This document shows, one piece after another, positions 16,388-27,395 of a stretch of 64,000 nucleotides of DNA. The DNA comes from Piscicola geometra. Lineage: Eukaryota > Annelida > Clitellata > Hirudinida > Piscicolidae. The notes beneath the pieces are model-generated. The model searched no databases. It worked only from the letters and a program-made list of their open reading frames with translations, and was not told where the DNA came from. The translations under genes were made by a program, and so were the position numbers. The stretch spans positions 814,880 to 878,879 of the forward strand of contig OX030967.1 in the NCBI GenBank assembly GCA_943735955.1, read 5' to 3'. Position 1 is the first letter of the stretch. The number at the start of each line of letters is the position of its first letter.

Positions 16388-17131
16388 AAAATTATACCAC
16401 AAGATACCAAAATTATAACCACAATATACTAAAATTATACCACAATATTCTACATAATACCACAATTATACCACAATATATCAAAATTATACCACAATAT
16501 ACCAAAATTTTACCACAATATACCAAAAATTATACCACAATATACCAAAATTATACCACAATATACTAAAATTATACCACGAATATACCAAAATTACACC
16601 ACAATATACCAAAATTATACTACAATATACCAAAACTATACCACAATATACATAAATTATACCACAATATACCAAAATTATACCACAATACACCAAAATT
16701 ATACCACAATATACCAAAATTATACCACAATATACCAAAATTATACCACAATATACCAAAATTATACCACAATATTCCACATAATACCACAATTATATCA
16801 CAATATATCAAAATTATACCACAATATACCAAAATTATACCACAATATACCAAAATTATACCACAAGATACCAAAATTATACCACAATATACCAAAATTA
16901 TACCACAAAATACAAAATTATACTACAATATTCCACATAATACCACAATTATACCACAATATATCAAAATTATACCACAATATACCAAAATTATACCACA
17001 ATATACCAAAATTATACCACAATATACCAAAATTATACCACAATATTCCACATAATACCACAATTATACCACAATATATCAAAATTATACCACAACATAC
17101 CAAAATTATACCACAATATACCAAAATTATA
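16388..17131 (-). repeat. Satellite 1, inverted segment
   Basis: This is the same 21-bp satellite as 1-16187 but in reverse complement (ACAATATACC and AAAATTATACC half-units). It ends abruptly against the 30-bp satellite near 17131 with no transitional sequence. Whether the inversion is biological or a scaffolding error cannot be decided because it sits on the gap. Confidence 0.95.
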
Positions 17132-20100
17132 TCCACCTAATCTACCCTCAACCACCTTCTCTTCACCTAATCTACCCTCACCCACCTTCTCTCCACCTAA
17201 TCAACCCTCAACCACCTTCTCTACACCTAATCTACCCTCTACCACCTTCTCTCCACCTAATCTACCATCAACCACCTTTTCTGCACCTAATCTACCCTCA
17301 ACCACCTTCTCTCCACCTAATCTACCCTCAACCACCTTCTCTTCACCTAATCTACCCTCAACCACATTTTCTCCACCTAATCTACCCTCAACCACCTGTT
17401 CTTCACCTAATCTACCCTCACCCACCTTCTCTCCACCTAATCAACCCTCAACCACCTTCTCTCCACCTAATCTACCCTCAACCACCTTCTCTCCACCTAA
17501 TCAACCCTCAACCACTTTCTCTTCATCTAATCTACCCTCAACCACCTTCTCTCCACCTAATCAACCCTCAACCACCTTCTCTCCACCTAATCTACCCTCA
17601 ACCACCTTCTCTTCACCTAATCTACCCTCAATCACCTTCTCTTCACCTAATCTACCCTCAACCACCTTCTCTGCACCTAATCTACCCTCAACCACCTTCT
17701 CTCCACCTAATCTACCCTCAACCACCTTCTCTCCACCTAATCTACCCTCAACCACCTTCTCTACACCTAATCTACCCTCAACCACCTTCTCTCCACCTAA
17801 TCTACCCTCAACCACCTTCTCTACACCTAATCTACCCTCAACCACCTTCTCTGCACCTAATCTACCCTCAACCACCTTCTCTCCACCTAATCTACCTTCA
17901 ACCACCTTCTCTGCACCTAATCTACCCTCAACCACCTTCTCTCCACCTAATCAACCCTCAACCACCTTCTCTCCACCTAATATACCCTCAATCACCTTCT
18001 CTCCACCTAATCTACCCTCAACCACCTTCTCTCCACCTAATCTACCCTCAACCACCTTCTCTCCACCTAATCTACCCTCAACCACCTTCTCTTCACCTAA
18101 TCTACCCTCAACCACCTTCTCTCCACCTAATCTACCCTCAACCACCTTCTCTCCACCTAATCTACCCTCAACCACCTTCTCTCCACCTAATCTACCCTCA
18201 ACCACCTTCTCTCCACCTAATCTACCCTCAACCACCTTCTCTTCACCTAATCTACCCTCAACCACCTTCTCTCCACCTAATCTACCCTCAACCACCTTCT
18301 CTCCACCTAATCTACCCTCACCCACCTTCTCTGCACCTAATCTACCCTCAACCACCTTCTCTCCACCTAATCTACCCTCAACCACCTTCTCTCCACCTAA
18401 TCTACCCTCAACCACCTTCTCTCCACCTAATCTACCCTCAACCACCTTCTCTTCACCTAATCTACCCTCAACCACCTTCTCTCCACCTAATCTACCCTCA
18501 ACCACCTTCTCTTCACCTAATCTACCCTCACCCACCTTCTCTCCACCTAATCAACCCTCAACCACCTTCTCTACACCTAATCTACCCTCAACCACATTCT
18601 CTCCACCTAATCTACCATCAACCACCTTTTCTGCACCTAATCTACCCTCAACCACCTTCTCTCCACCTAATCTACCCTCAACCACCTTCTCTTCACCTAA
18701 TCTACCCTCAACCACCTTCTCTCCACCTAATCTACCCTCAACCACCTTCTCTTCACCTAATCTACCCTCACCCACCTTCTCTCCACCTAATCAACCCTCA
18801 ACCACCTTCTCTCCACCTAATCTACCCTCAACCACCTTCTCTCCACCTAATCAACCCTCAACCACCTTCTCTTCATCTAATCTACCCTCAACCACTTTCT
18901 CTCCACCTAATCAACCCTCAACCACCTTCTCTCCACCTAATCTACCCTCAACCACCTTCTCTGCACCTAATCTACCCTCAACCACCTTCTCTACACCTAA
19001 TCTACCCTCAACCACCTTCTCTCCACCTAATCTACCCTCAACCACACTCTCTGCACCTAATCAACCCTCAACCACCTTCTCTCCACCTAATCTACCCTCA
19101 ACCACCTTCTCTCCACCTAATCAACCCTCAACCACCTTCTCTTCACCTAATCTACCCTCAACCACCTTCTCTAGACCTAATCTACCCTCCACCACCTTCT
19201 CTTCACCTAATCTACCCTCAACCACCTTCTCTCCACCTAATCAACCCTCAACCACCTTCTCTCCACCTAATCTACCCTCAACCACCTTCTCTCCACCTAA
19301 TCTACCCTCAACCACCTTCTCTCCACCTAATCTACCCTCAACCACCTTCTCTCCACCTAATCTACCCTCAACCACCTTCTCTTCACCTAATCTACCCTCA
19401 ACCACCTTCTCTCCACCTAATCTACCCTCAACCACCTTCTCTCCACCTAATCTACCCTCAACCACCTTCTCTCCACCTAATCTACCCTCACCCACCTTCT
19501 CTTCACCTAATCAACCCTCAACCACCTTCTCTTCACCTAATCTACCCTCAACCACCTTCTTTCCACCTAATCTACCCTCAACCACCTTCTCTGCACCTAA
19601 TCTACCCTCAATCACCTTCTCTACACCTAATCTACCCTCAACCACCTTCTCTCCACCTAATCTACCCTCAACCACCTTCTCTCCACCTAATCAACCCTCA
19701 ATCACCTTCTCTCCACCTAATCTACCCTCACCCACCTTCTCTACACCTAATCTACCCTCAACCGCCTTCTCTCCACCTAATCAACCCTCAACCACCTTCT
19801 CTGCACCTAATCTACCCTCAACCACCTTCTCTACACCTAATCTACCTTCAACCACCTTCTCTCCACCTAATCTACCCTCAACCACCTTCTCTCCACCTAA
19901 TCTACCCTCAACCACCTTCTCTCCACCTAATCAACCCTCAACCACCTTCTCTGCACCTAATCTACCCTCAACCACCTTCTCTGCACCTAATCTACCCTCA
20001 ACCACCTTCTCTCCACCTAATCTACCCTCAACCACCTTCTCTGCACCTAATCTACCCTCAACCACCTTTTCTCCACCTAATCAACCCTCAACCACCTTCT

Positions 20101-22140
20101 CTCCACCTAATCTACCCTCAATCACCTTCTCTCCACCTAATCTACCCTCAACCACCTTCTCTCCACCTAATCTACCCTCAACCACCTTCTCTCCACCTAA
20201 TCTACCCTCAACCACCTTCTCTTCACCTAATCTACCCTCAACCACCTTCTCTCCACCTAATCTACCCTCAACCACCTTCTCTCCACCTAATCTACCCTCA
20301 ACCACCTTCTCTCCACCTAATCTACCCTCAACCACCTTCTCTCCACCTAATCTACCCTCAACCACCTTCTCTCCACCTAATCTACCCTCAACCACCTTCT
20401 CTCCACCTAATCAACCCTCAACCACCTTCTCTGCACCTAATCTACCCTCAACCACCTTCTCTGCACCTAATCTACCCTCAACCACCTTCTCTCCACCTAA
20501 TCTACCCTCAACCACCTTCTCTGCACCTAATCTACCCTCAACCACCTTTTCTCCACCTAATCAACCCTCAACCACCTTCTCTCCACCTAATCTACCCTCA
20601 ATCACCTTCTCTCCACCTAATCTACCCTCAACCACCTTCTCTCCACCTAATCTACCCTCAACCACCTTCTCTCCACCTAATCTACCCTCAACCACCTTCT
20701 CTTCACCTAATCTACCCTCAACCACCTTCTCTCCACCTAATCTACCCTCAACCACCTTCTCTCCACCTAATCTACCCTCAACCACCTTCTCTCCACCTAA
20801 TCTACCCTCAACCACCTTCTCTCCACCTAATCTACCCTCAACCACCTTCTCTTCACCTAATCTACCCTCAACCACCTTCTCTCCACCTAATCTACCCTCA
20901 ACCACCTTCTCTCTACCTAATCTACCCTCACCCACCTTCTCTGCACCTAATCTACCCTCAACCACCTTCTCTCCACCTAATCTACCCTCAACCACCTTCT
21001 CTCCACCTAATCTACCCTCAACCACCTTTTCTCCACCTAATCTACCCTCAACCACCTTTTCTTCACCTAATCTACCCTCAACCACCTTCTCTCCACCTAA
21101 TCTACCCTCAACCACCTTCTCTTCACCTAATCTACCCTCATCCACCTTCTCTCCACCTAATCAACCCTCAACCACCTTCTCTACACCTAATCTACCCTCA
21201 ACCACCTTCTCTCCACCTAATCTACCATCAACCACCTTTTCTGCACCTAATTTACCCTCAACCACCTTCTCTCCACCTAATCTACCCTCAACCACCTTCT
21301 CTTCACCTAATCTACCCTCAACCACCTTCTCTCCACCTAATCTACCCTCAACCACCTTCTCTTCACCTAATCTACCCTCACCCACCTTCTCTCCACCTAA
21401 TCAACCCTCAACCACCTTCTCTCCACCTAATCTACCCTCAACCACCTTCTCTCCACCTAATCAACCCTCAACCACCTTCTCTTCATCTAATCTACCCTCA
21501 ACCACCTTCTCTCCACCTAATCAACCCTCAACCACCTTCTCTCCACCTAATCTACCCTCAACCACCTTCTCTCCACCTAATCTACCCTCAACCACCTTCT
21601 CTTCACCTAATCTACCCTCAACCACCTTCTCTCCACCTAATCAACCCTCAACCACCTTCTCTCCACCTAATCTACCCTCAATCACCTTCTCTCCACCTAA
21701 TCTACCCTCAACCACCTTCTCTCCACCTAATCTACCCTCAACCACCTTCTCTCCACCTAATCTACCCTCAACCACCTTCTCTCCACCTAATCTACCCTTA
21801 ACCACCTTCTCTCCACCTAATCTACCCTCAATCACCTTCTCTTCACCTAATCTACCCTCAACCACCTTCTCTCCACCTAATCTACCCTCAACCACCTTCT
21901 CTCCACCTAATCTACCCTCAACCACCTTCTCTCCACCTAATCTACCCTCAACCACCTTCTCTCCACCTAATCTACCCTCAACCACCTTCTCTCCACCTAA
22001 TCTACCCTCAACCACCTTCTCTCCACCTAATCTACCCTCAACCACCTTCTCTCCACCTAATCAACCCTCAACCCCTTTCTCTCCACCTAATCAACCCTCA
22101 AACACCTTTTCTTCACCCAATCAACCATCAACCACCTTTT
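17132..22140 (+). repeat. 30-bp satellite array, about 167 copies (satellite 2)
   Basis: The unit is 30 bp, starting CTCCACCTAATC and ending ACCACCTTCT, with very few indels over 5 kb. Two sites carry most of the variation. Base 3 of the unit occurs as C, T, G or A (CTCCACC, CTTCACC, CTGCACC, CTACACC). The TCTACC segment alternates with TCAACC. Diagnostic variant strings recur at fixed multiples of 30: a unit with CTACCATCAACC lies at 17251, 18601 and 21211 (offsets 1350 and 2610), and a CTTCATC unit lies at 17521, 18871 and 21481. On the minus strand the array translates as a 10-residue repeat (VVEGRLGGEK type), but every TCAACC unit puts TGA in that frame, so I do not treat it as coding. 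The last few units before 22140 are more diverged. Confidence 0.97.
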
Positions 22141-22334
22141 CTGCACTTTATAAAACCTAGCCGCCCTATCTGCATCCATTCAACCCAAACTAAGCTGGAA
22201 TTATGAATACAACTTTTACATGGTATGGATCATGGGGCGGGCTCTGATGGGTTTAGAGGTTATTCAACCGACCTCTTCAGTTGTAGAATTCAAAACAATC
22301 GAAATATTAGAGAAAATATTGGTCGATGGAATTC

Positions 22335-22340
22335 TTTATT
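22335..22340 (-). promoter_or_regulatory. AATAAA poly(A) signal overlapping a stop codon
   Basis: On the minus strand the last codon and stop of the Tudor-like gene read GAA TAA A, so the TAA stop lies inside a canonical AATAAA hexamer. If this signal is used the 3' UTR would be only a few tens of bases. The homologous copy near 56362 keeps the same GAATAAA. Confidence 0.5.
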
Positions 22341-23085
22341 CAGCAAAGTTTTTTTCTACCAATTCTTCTAACTCCTTAACTTTCCGTTTAATTATCATCA
22401 TCATTGCCTCATCATCATAATCATCACTTTTTCTCTTCAATTTATTATCATTAACAACAATATCACCCTCATAATCATTTATATCAATATCATCATCACC
22501 TTCAACCTTGCTATCACTACCATCAACACCAGCAACTCCCCCTTTTTCCACCTGCCTGCACACTTCCAGAAGCCTCTCCAGCCTAGTGGTCAGCTGACTA
22601 GCCTCCGCATCCATCACCCTGCCCTCCACACCACCCTGTGCCAGTAAACACATGATGCATTGGAAGCTCTCGGGTGCCTTTGTTGCGGCATCATCATCAG
22701 CAGTATCTCCCTGACATTTGTAGCAGTCGTTGCAGCAGATTCGCTGGCACACCATGCATTTTGTGCAGCAGTTTCCACCCCCACCACAATACGCACACAC
22801 CACTGGATTGCTCTTTTCTTTTTCCACCACCACAACCTCCTCCTCCTCCTCCCTCAAACTCTCCACCATCTGCGTGTATTCCTCGCCACTGATGGCATCT
22901 ACCCCGGTGTGCTCGACTGACCTCCTGCTCTGGTCGTAGAAGACCACTTCGTACCTTCCACTTTTGCGACTCAGCGACCTCACCCTCGCAGGGTATTTCT
23001 CTCCATCCACCCACTCCGCCAACACATGATCGCCTGCATGCAACACCCTCTCCACCCTCTTCACCTGGCGCAACTTTCCACTCAT
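22336..23085 (-). CDS. Tudor-like domain protein with cysteine-rich cluster
   Basis: A single open frame of 249 codons; the first ATG after an in-frame upstream stop is at 23085-23083. Residues about 16-65 (GDHVLAEWVDGEKYPARVRS, then GRYEVVFYDQ) have the aromatic and strand pattern of Tudor-type domains, which read methylated lysine or arginine. An acidic stretch (about 78-90) leads into ten cysteines at about 97-124 with CxxC spacing (CAYC, CTKCMVC, CCNDCYKC), probably a zinc-binding cluster, plus a further CIMC near 142. The C-terminus has an Asp-rich segment, a KLKRKSDD basic patch and a short helical end. This architecture suggests a nuclear chromatin protein, but that is inference and I cannot assign a family member. 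The codons look like a real gene, unlike the satellite next door. Part of its 3' end is duplicated at 54301-56448. More exons may exist upstream of 23085. Confidence 0.6.
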   Translation of the reverse strand: MSGKLRQVKRVERVLHAGDHVLAEWVDGEKYPARVRSLSRKSGRYEVVFYDQSRRSVEHTGVDAISGEEYTQMVESLREEEEEVVVVEKEKSNPVVCAYCGGGGNCCTKCMVCQRICCNDCYKCQGDTADDDAATKAPESFQCIMCLLAQGGVEGRVMDAEASQLTTRLERLLEVCRQVEKGGVAGVDGSDSKVEGDDDIDINDYEGDIVVNDNKLKRKSDDYDDEAMMMIIKRKVKELEELVEKNFAE

Positions 23086-23594
23086 CACATGCAGCCATTC
23101 ATCGTATCTGTTGTTTGTTGCAGTGTCTTATTGCTTTTGCTGATCAGCATTAAACAGTTATTTTAATGTGCTTGAAAACAATCTCAGGTATTTGTTAGAG
23201 CTGTGCTTTAATCGATAAACGCGTCCATAAATTAACGCGTCAATAAATTAATGCCGTTAATAAATTAACGCAATCGAAAATTATAGCGCAGTTAACCAAA
23301 TTTATCGGAATTAAACTTTTCTAAAACTTATTTTGTTGTTTTGCGCCACAGAAAATAGTTGAACAGATTTCGTTGAAAATCTATTCTTCGTTTTTAAAGT
23401 TGCATTTCCTAAAAAAAAATTTTCTTGTAGATTTTGGGAAAAATAATTACACAAAAAGTATACTCTTCAGAAGATGATCCAGCTTATGTTTTTCGTTTCA
23501 AAGAAAAATGTATTTCCTAACTAGAACAGAGAACAATTATCAGAATATCCCATGGTTAAGAGTTGGCACATCATTAGACCCCCGATTTTAGCTC

Positions 23595-24795
23595 ATCATC
23601 ATCATCATCACTAATAATTTGTATAGCGCCCTTTACTAAGTGAACAAAAGCGCTCAGCTATCACGTCCCAAACAAGTACGCCTTCAGGCCTCGACGGAAA
23701 GTTATGAGTGACTTAGTTGAAGTTAAAGAAGAAGGTAAAGAATTCCATAAAAGATAACCACAGTAAGAAAAAGAACGTTTAGCAAAAGAGTTTTTAACTG
23801 GAAAACAAAAAGAACGATTAAAGGTAGATGATCTTAGACCAGATTTAGGGTGTTGTTCAATTAGTTTTTTAAGATAAATTGGAGCATTACAGTTATGAAT
23901 TTTAAACATATTTAGGCATATTTTAAAAGTCACTCTAGATCTCAAAGGTAACCAACGTAACAAACGAAGATAAAGAGAAATGTGAGAAAACTTAGGAGCA
24001 CGAGCAAAAAGACGAGCAGCACAATTAAAGGTTTTATTTAGAGAAGCTAAAGTAGTATCAGGGAGGCCATAGTAAAGAGAGTTGCAATAATCAATCCTGG
24101 AGAGAACTAGAGAAGATACAAGAAGTTGCAAGGTAGGATCATCGAGAAAAGGAAGAAGCTGTTTAATACGACGAATGTGAAAGTAACAAGATTTAGAGAC
24201 AGATAGAATTTGAGGAGCTAAAGACAAGTTAGAATCGAAAATAAAACCAAGGCTACGAATGGAAGATGAAGGGTTTAGAGAGAGTGAAGAGGGGGGAGGC
24301 AAAACTAAAGAAGGAAGAGATAGTAAAGACTTGGATTTTTTATTGAAATATATGAGTTCAAATTTGTCCGGATTAAGTTTGAGAAACATAGAAGAAGCCC
24401 AAGAGATTATAGATTGAAGACAGAGAGTTATTTTATTAACAGTAAGGTCAAGAGAAGAGTCAGTGAAAGATGTATAATGATAGGAGTCGTCAGCATAAAT
24501 TTGACTGTTTAAAGAAGATGACGAAATAATATTAGGTAGTTCCGAGGTATAAAGAATAAAAAGTAAGGGACCAAGGATTGAGCCCTGTGGAACACCATAA
24601 GATAAAGAAACAGAAGAAGAACGAGAAGATTCTATTGATACATAGGAAGTTCGCTCAGAAAGATAGGATGTAAGCCAGATAAGAGAGGAACCAGAAATAT
24701 TAAAGGAAGAATCTAAAACATTTAATAAAAGAGTATGATCGACAGTGTCAAAAGCAGCTGAAAAGTCAGAAAACATTAAAATTGTTGTTAAACAA
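23595..24795 (-). mobile_element. 5'-truncated L2-like LINE, reverse transcriptase part
   Basis: A minus-strand frame runs without a stop from about 24795 to 23661. It carries reverse transcriptase motifs in order: FSAAFDTVDH (motif A with catalytic Asp), GVPQGSILGPLLF, then IYADD (catalytic YADD box intact), followed by the C-terminal LVLSRIDYCNSL segment typical of L2/CR1-type LINEs. The endonuclease and ORF1 are absent, as expected from 5' truncation. The 3' end carries TATAGCGCC and a short trinucleotide tail (ATC on the plus strand). It interrupts hAT copy A between the block at 23590 and the one at 24796; uninterrupted hAT sequence for comparison lies at 53935-54010. Confidence 0.85.
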
Positions 24796-25220
24796 ATGAA
24801 AGAGTTGAAGAAACTATAAAAAGATAAGAAAACCTCCAAAACTACACAGCCTTCACCAAACAAGAGACTACGAACATATATAACTTCAGATTCTGAAGAT
24901 GAAGATACCTAAATGATGACAAAGTCATTCAACGTTATAGAAAAGAATCTGAAGTAGGCTTTGAGAGTTGTTCTCTTGTTTGGTGGCTACAACACGAAGG
25001 AGAATATCCGGCTCTTGCGAAACTGGCAGGAAAGTACTTGTCATCTCCTGCAAGTATAGTTCCATGTGAACGTCTATTCAGCTTGTCAGAACACATAGCT
25101 AGCAAGAAAAGAGTTTCTTTAGATCCAACTGATGTTGAAAAACTTGTTTGTTTGAGTAACTGGCTCAAAAGCGATGTGTGGCAATTGCATTTTTTATTAT
25201 TTTTGGATTTGTTTTTTTAA
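24796..25220 (+). pseudogene. hAT transposase C-terminal fragment (copy A)
   Basis: The translation includes EYPALAKLAGKYLSSPAS followed by VPCERLFSLSEH and VEKLVCLSNW. This is the conserved hAT dimerisation region (YP.LA, then ERxFS, then a leucine-rich end). A TAA stop lies upstream of it near 24909 and the N-terminal part is cut off by the LINE, so it cannot encode a transposase. Confidence 0.75.
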
Positions 25221-25431
25221 AAATTTAAATTTGGATTACTTTTTATATAAAAATTCTGACAAAATGTTGTATTACATATGTAAGAAAAAAAATATTACTA
25301 CTATTTTATACTAATGTCAAATAGGCTAAAACAACATTGCGTTAAAAAACGATTAACGCACGATTAAAATTTTTAATCTAAAGATTAACAGCGATTAAAA
25401 TTTTTCATCGTGGAACAGCTCTAATAAAAAC

Positions 25432-25966
25432 TAGAGCTGTGCTTCAATCTACGTTAACTTAGGATTAACGGCGTTAATCAATTAACGACTGTTAAAATTT
25501 TTAACGCCGTTAAATATTTTAACTAATTGGTAAAAATAAACGCATTTAAAAACTTTAATGCATTTTAACTTATCCAAATTGAAATGTTTTTTGCTGTTTT
25601 GGTTACATTGCCAGCAAGTCAACACAAACACTACTAGTTTACTGTCAACAATCGAATATGAAAAATTGCATTTCATCAAAAAACTTCTAATTTCTTGAAG
25701 ATTTGCAAAAGAAATTCTAGGGGGGAAAATACTTAAAATTTTCAATAGTGTTACTTGCAATTTGCCCCTTTACACAAGAAATATGCACTTCAGAAGATGA
25801 TCCAGCTTATGTCATTCGTTTCAAACACAAAATTTTGTTCTAAATTGGAGCAGAGAATGAATAATCAGAATATCCAATGGTCAAGAATTGCCACATCATT
25901 AGACCCTTTATATAAAAATTTGAAATGTTTTCAAATTTTGAAATTTTTAATCGTGGAACAGCTCTA
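25432..25966 (+). mobile_element. hAT deletion derivative, copy B
   Basis: This copy has the same TAGAGCTGTGC and GAACAGCTCTA ends as copy A but is only 535 bp. The internal transposase is mostly deleted. Flanks are ATAAAAAC (25424-25431) and ATAAAAAG (25967-25974), matching at 7 of 8 bases, as expected of a slightly decayed 8-bp hAT target duplication. It begins only 8 bp after the end of copy A. Confidence 0.75.
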
Positions 25967-26084
25967 ATAAAAAGCTTTTAAACCCTATAGAATATCACTA
26001 GTGCATATAGCCCAATGAAGACAATGAGGTTTTTAAATATATTAGTTTTGAGTTTTCTTTTATTTGACCCTCTTCCTTTTGCCT

Positions 26085-26480
26085 TGGCAAGGCAGAGTTG
26101 GAGAAACTAGTGAGAGATAAGAAAACCTCCAAAACTACACAGCCTTCACCAAACAAGCGACTACGAACATATGTAAGTTACATTGTAACTTTAGATTCAG
26201 AAGATGAAGATATCTCAATGATTACTAAGTCAATCATTAAACGTTACAGAACAGACCGAAAGTTGTCCTCTTGTTTGGTGGCAAGAACATAAAGAAGCGT
26301 ATCTTGCGAAACTGCAAAATAGTACTTGACAATCCAAACGTCTATTCAGCTTGACAGAACAAATAGTTAGCAAGAAAAAAAGTCTTTTCAGATCCAAATA
26401 ATGTAGAAAAACTTTTGTTCTTGAGTAACTGGCTCTAATAAGATGTGTGACATTTGCATTTTTTATCATTTATGCATTAC
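26085..26480 (+). pseudogene. hAT transposase fragment, copy C
   Basis: A third tandem relative of copies A and B. DNA identity to copy A is obvious (TACACAGCCTTCACCAAACA, then CGTCTATTCAGCTTG), but small indels break the frame several times. No terminal repeats are visible. Confidence 0.7.
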
Positions 26481-26792
26481 TTTTTTTGACAGATCACAAT
26501 TACCCACAATTTTACTGCCCATTTCTTCCACTTATCAATTTTTTGCTTCCTAATTTTATCTCCATTTTTTACCTAATGGTTAATAAAAATTTAAAAATAA
26601 ATAATAATATAATATACATATAAAAAATTATATATAAAATTTATTATTATTATTTCTGTTTCAAACTATAAAAACAAATTCTACTAACAAAAACATAAAA
26701 ATAATATTAATACATTTATTTATGTTCTATGTTACTATCAACTAACATATATAGTATTTACTTCTACTTAATGTCTGTACTGTATGTATATA

Positions 26793-26999
26793 GGGGGAGG
26801 TTGCACAAGATGGAACGATTTTTACAAGTAGCCTAATAGCTCAATTGCATAACTAATAGCGTAAATTATAATTTATCCATATATTATATTGGCTTTGTCT
26901 AACTATACCAACTTAAACAGAAGAAATAAAAAAAATATATATAAATTTATTAACCTCAAACATGAACACTCGAATATTCCATCTTGAGCAACCTCCCCC
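26793..26999. mobile_element. MITE with TA target duplication
   Basis: A 207-bp element with terminal inverted repeats GGGGGAGGTTGCACAAGATG on the left and the complement of GGGGGAGGTTGCTCAAGATG on the right, flanked by TA on both sides (26791-26792 and 27000-27001). A TA duplication and short non-coding interior fit a Tc1/mariner-type non-autonomous element. No transposase is present. Confidence 0.75.
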
Positions 27000-27049
27000 T
27001 ATACATAAACGCACAGGTTTTCATATCTATACTTTATTTTTCAAGCTTT

Positions 27050-27150
27050 TTATTATTTTAATTTTATTATTTTTCTTTTATTATTTTTCTTTTATTATTT
27101 TTCTTTTATTATTTTTCTTTTATTATTTTTCTTTTATTATTTTTTATATT
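27050..27150 (+). repeat. T-rich 15-bp tandem repeat
   Basis: About six to seven copies of TTTTATTATTTTTC-type units, followed to 27240 by AT-rich low-complexity sequence. No coding signal. Confidence 0.85.
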
Positions 27151-27265
27151 TTTTAACTTTTTATTATCATTATTATTATTTTATTTATTTATTATTTAAA
27201 TAAAATTATTATTATTATTTATATTTATTACTTTACTTTTCTTACACTTAGGTTAAGTTTGTTAG

Positions 27266-27320
27266 TGTGGTCTTGAAGCCCGTCCGGATTTTCGCCACGA
27301 TAATCTTACTCGTCGTTGTA
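27266..27320 (+). mobile_element. SINE-2 3' fragment
   Basis: GAAGCCCGTCCGGATTTTCG and the following CTCGTCGTTG match the 3' half of the complete SINE at 30187-30375 (GAAGCCCGTTCGGGATATACG, then CTCGTCATTATT). The tRNA-like 5' half is missing. Confidence 0.6.
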
Positions 27321-27395
27321 TTGTATTTAAAACAACATTAAAACTTACTGACTTTTTTAGCACGTTTTTAATTACTTAAAAACTCTTATCGGACC

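Larger units (their letters stand above)
23196..25423 (+). mobile_element. hAT-family element, copy A (split by a LINE)
   Basis: The element is bounded by inverted ends TAGAGCTGTGC on the left and GAACAGCTCTA on the right, with subterminal AT-rich ATTAACG and GTTAAT motifs. Other copies lie at 25432-25966, 26085-26480, 37416-38535 (minus) and 53736-54197. The coding remnant at 24796-25220 (plus) reads a hAT C-terminal dimerisation region. The 5' flank (GTATTTGT) and 3' flank (ATAAAAAC) do not match, so no clean target duplication is seen for this copy. An L2-like LINE is inserted at about 23595-24795. Confidence 0.75.

Noticed and set aside
15622..16569. Frames crossing the N gap
   Set aside because: They contain unknown residues and only join inverted satellite sequence.
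17201..22045. Minus-strand VVEGRLGGEK repeat proteins of 70-190 residues
   Set aside because: The 30-bp period keeps one frame open until a TCAACC unit puts TGA in it. There is no unique N- or C-terminal sequence, and the variable site is non-synonymous in every state.
17132..22140. CRISPR array
   Set aside because: Repeats are contiguous without unique spacers, and the window is clearly eukaryotic.
22697..23098. 133-codon minus-strand frame overlapping the Tudor-like gene
   Set aside because: It is a shadow in another frame without domain-like features.
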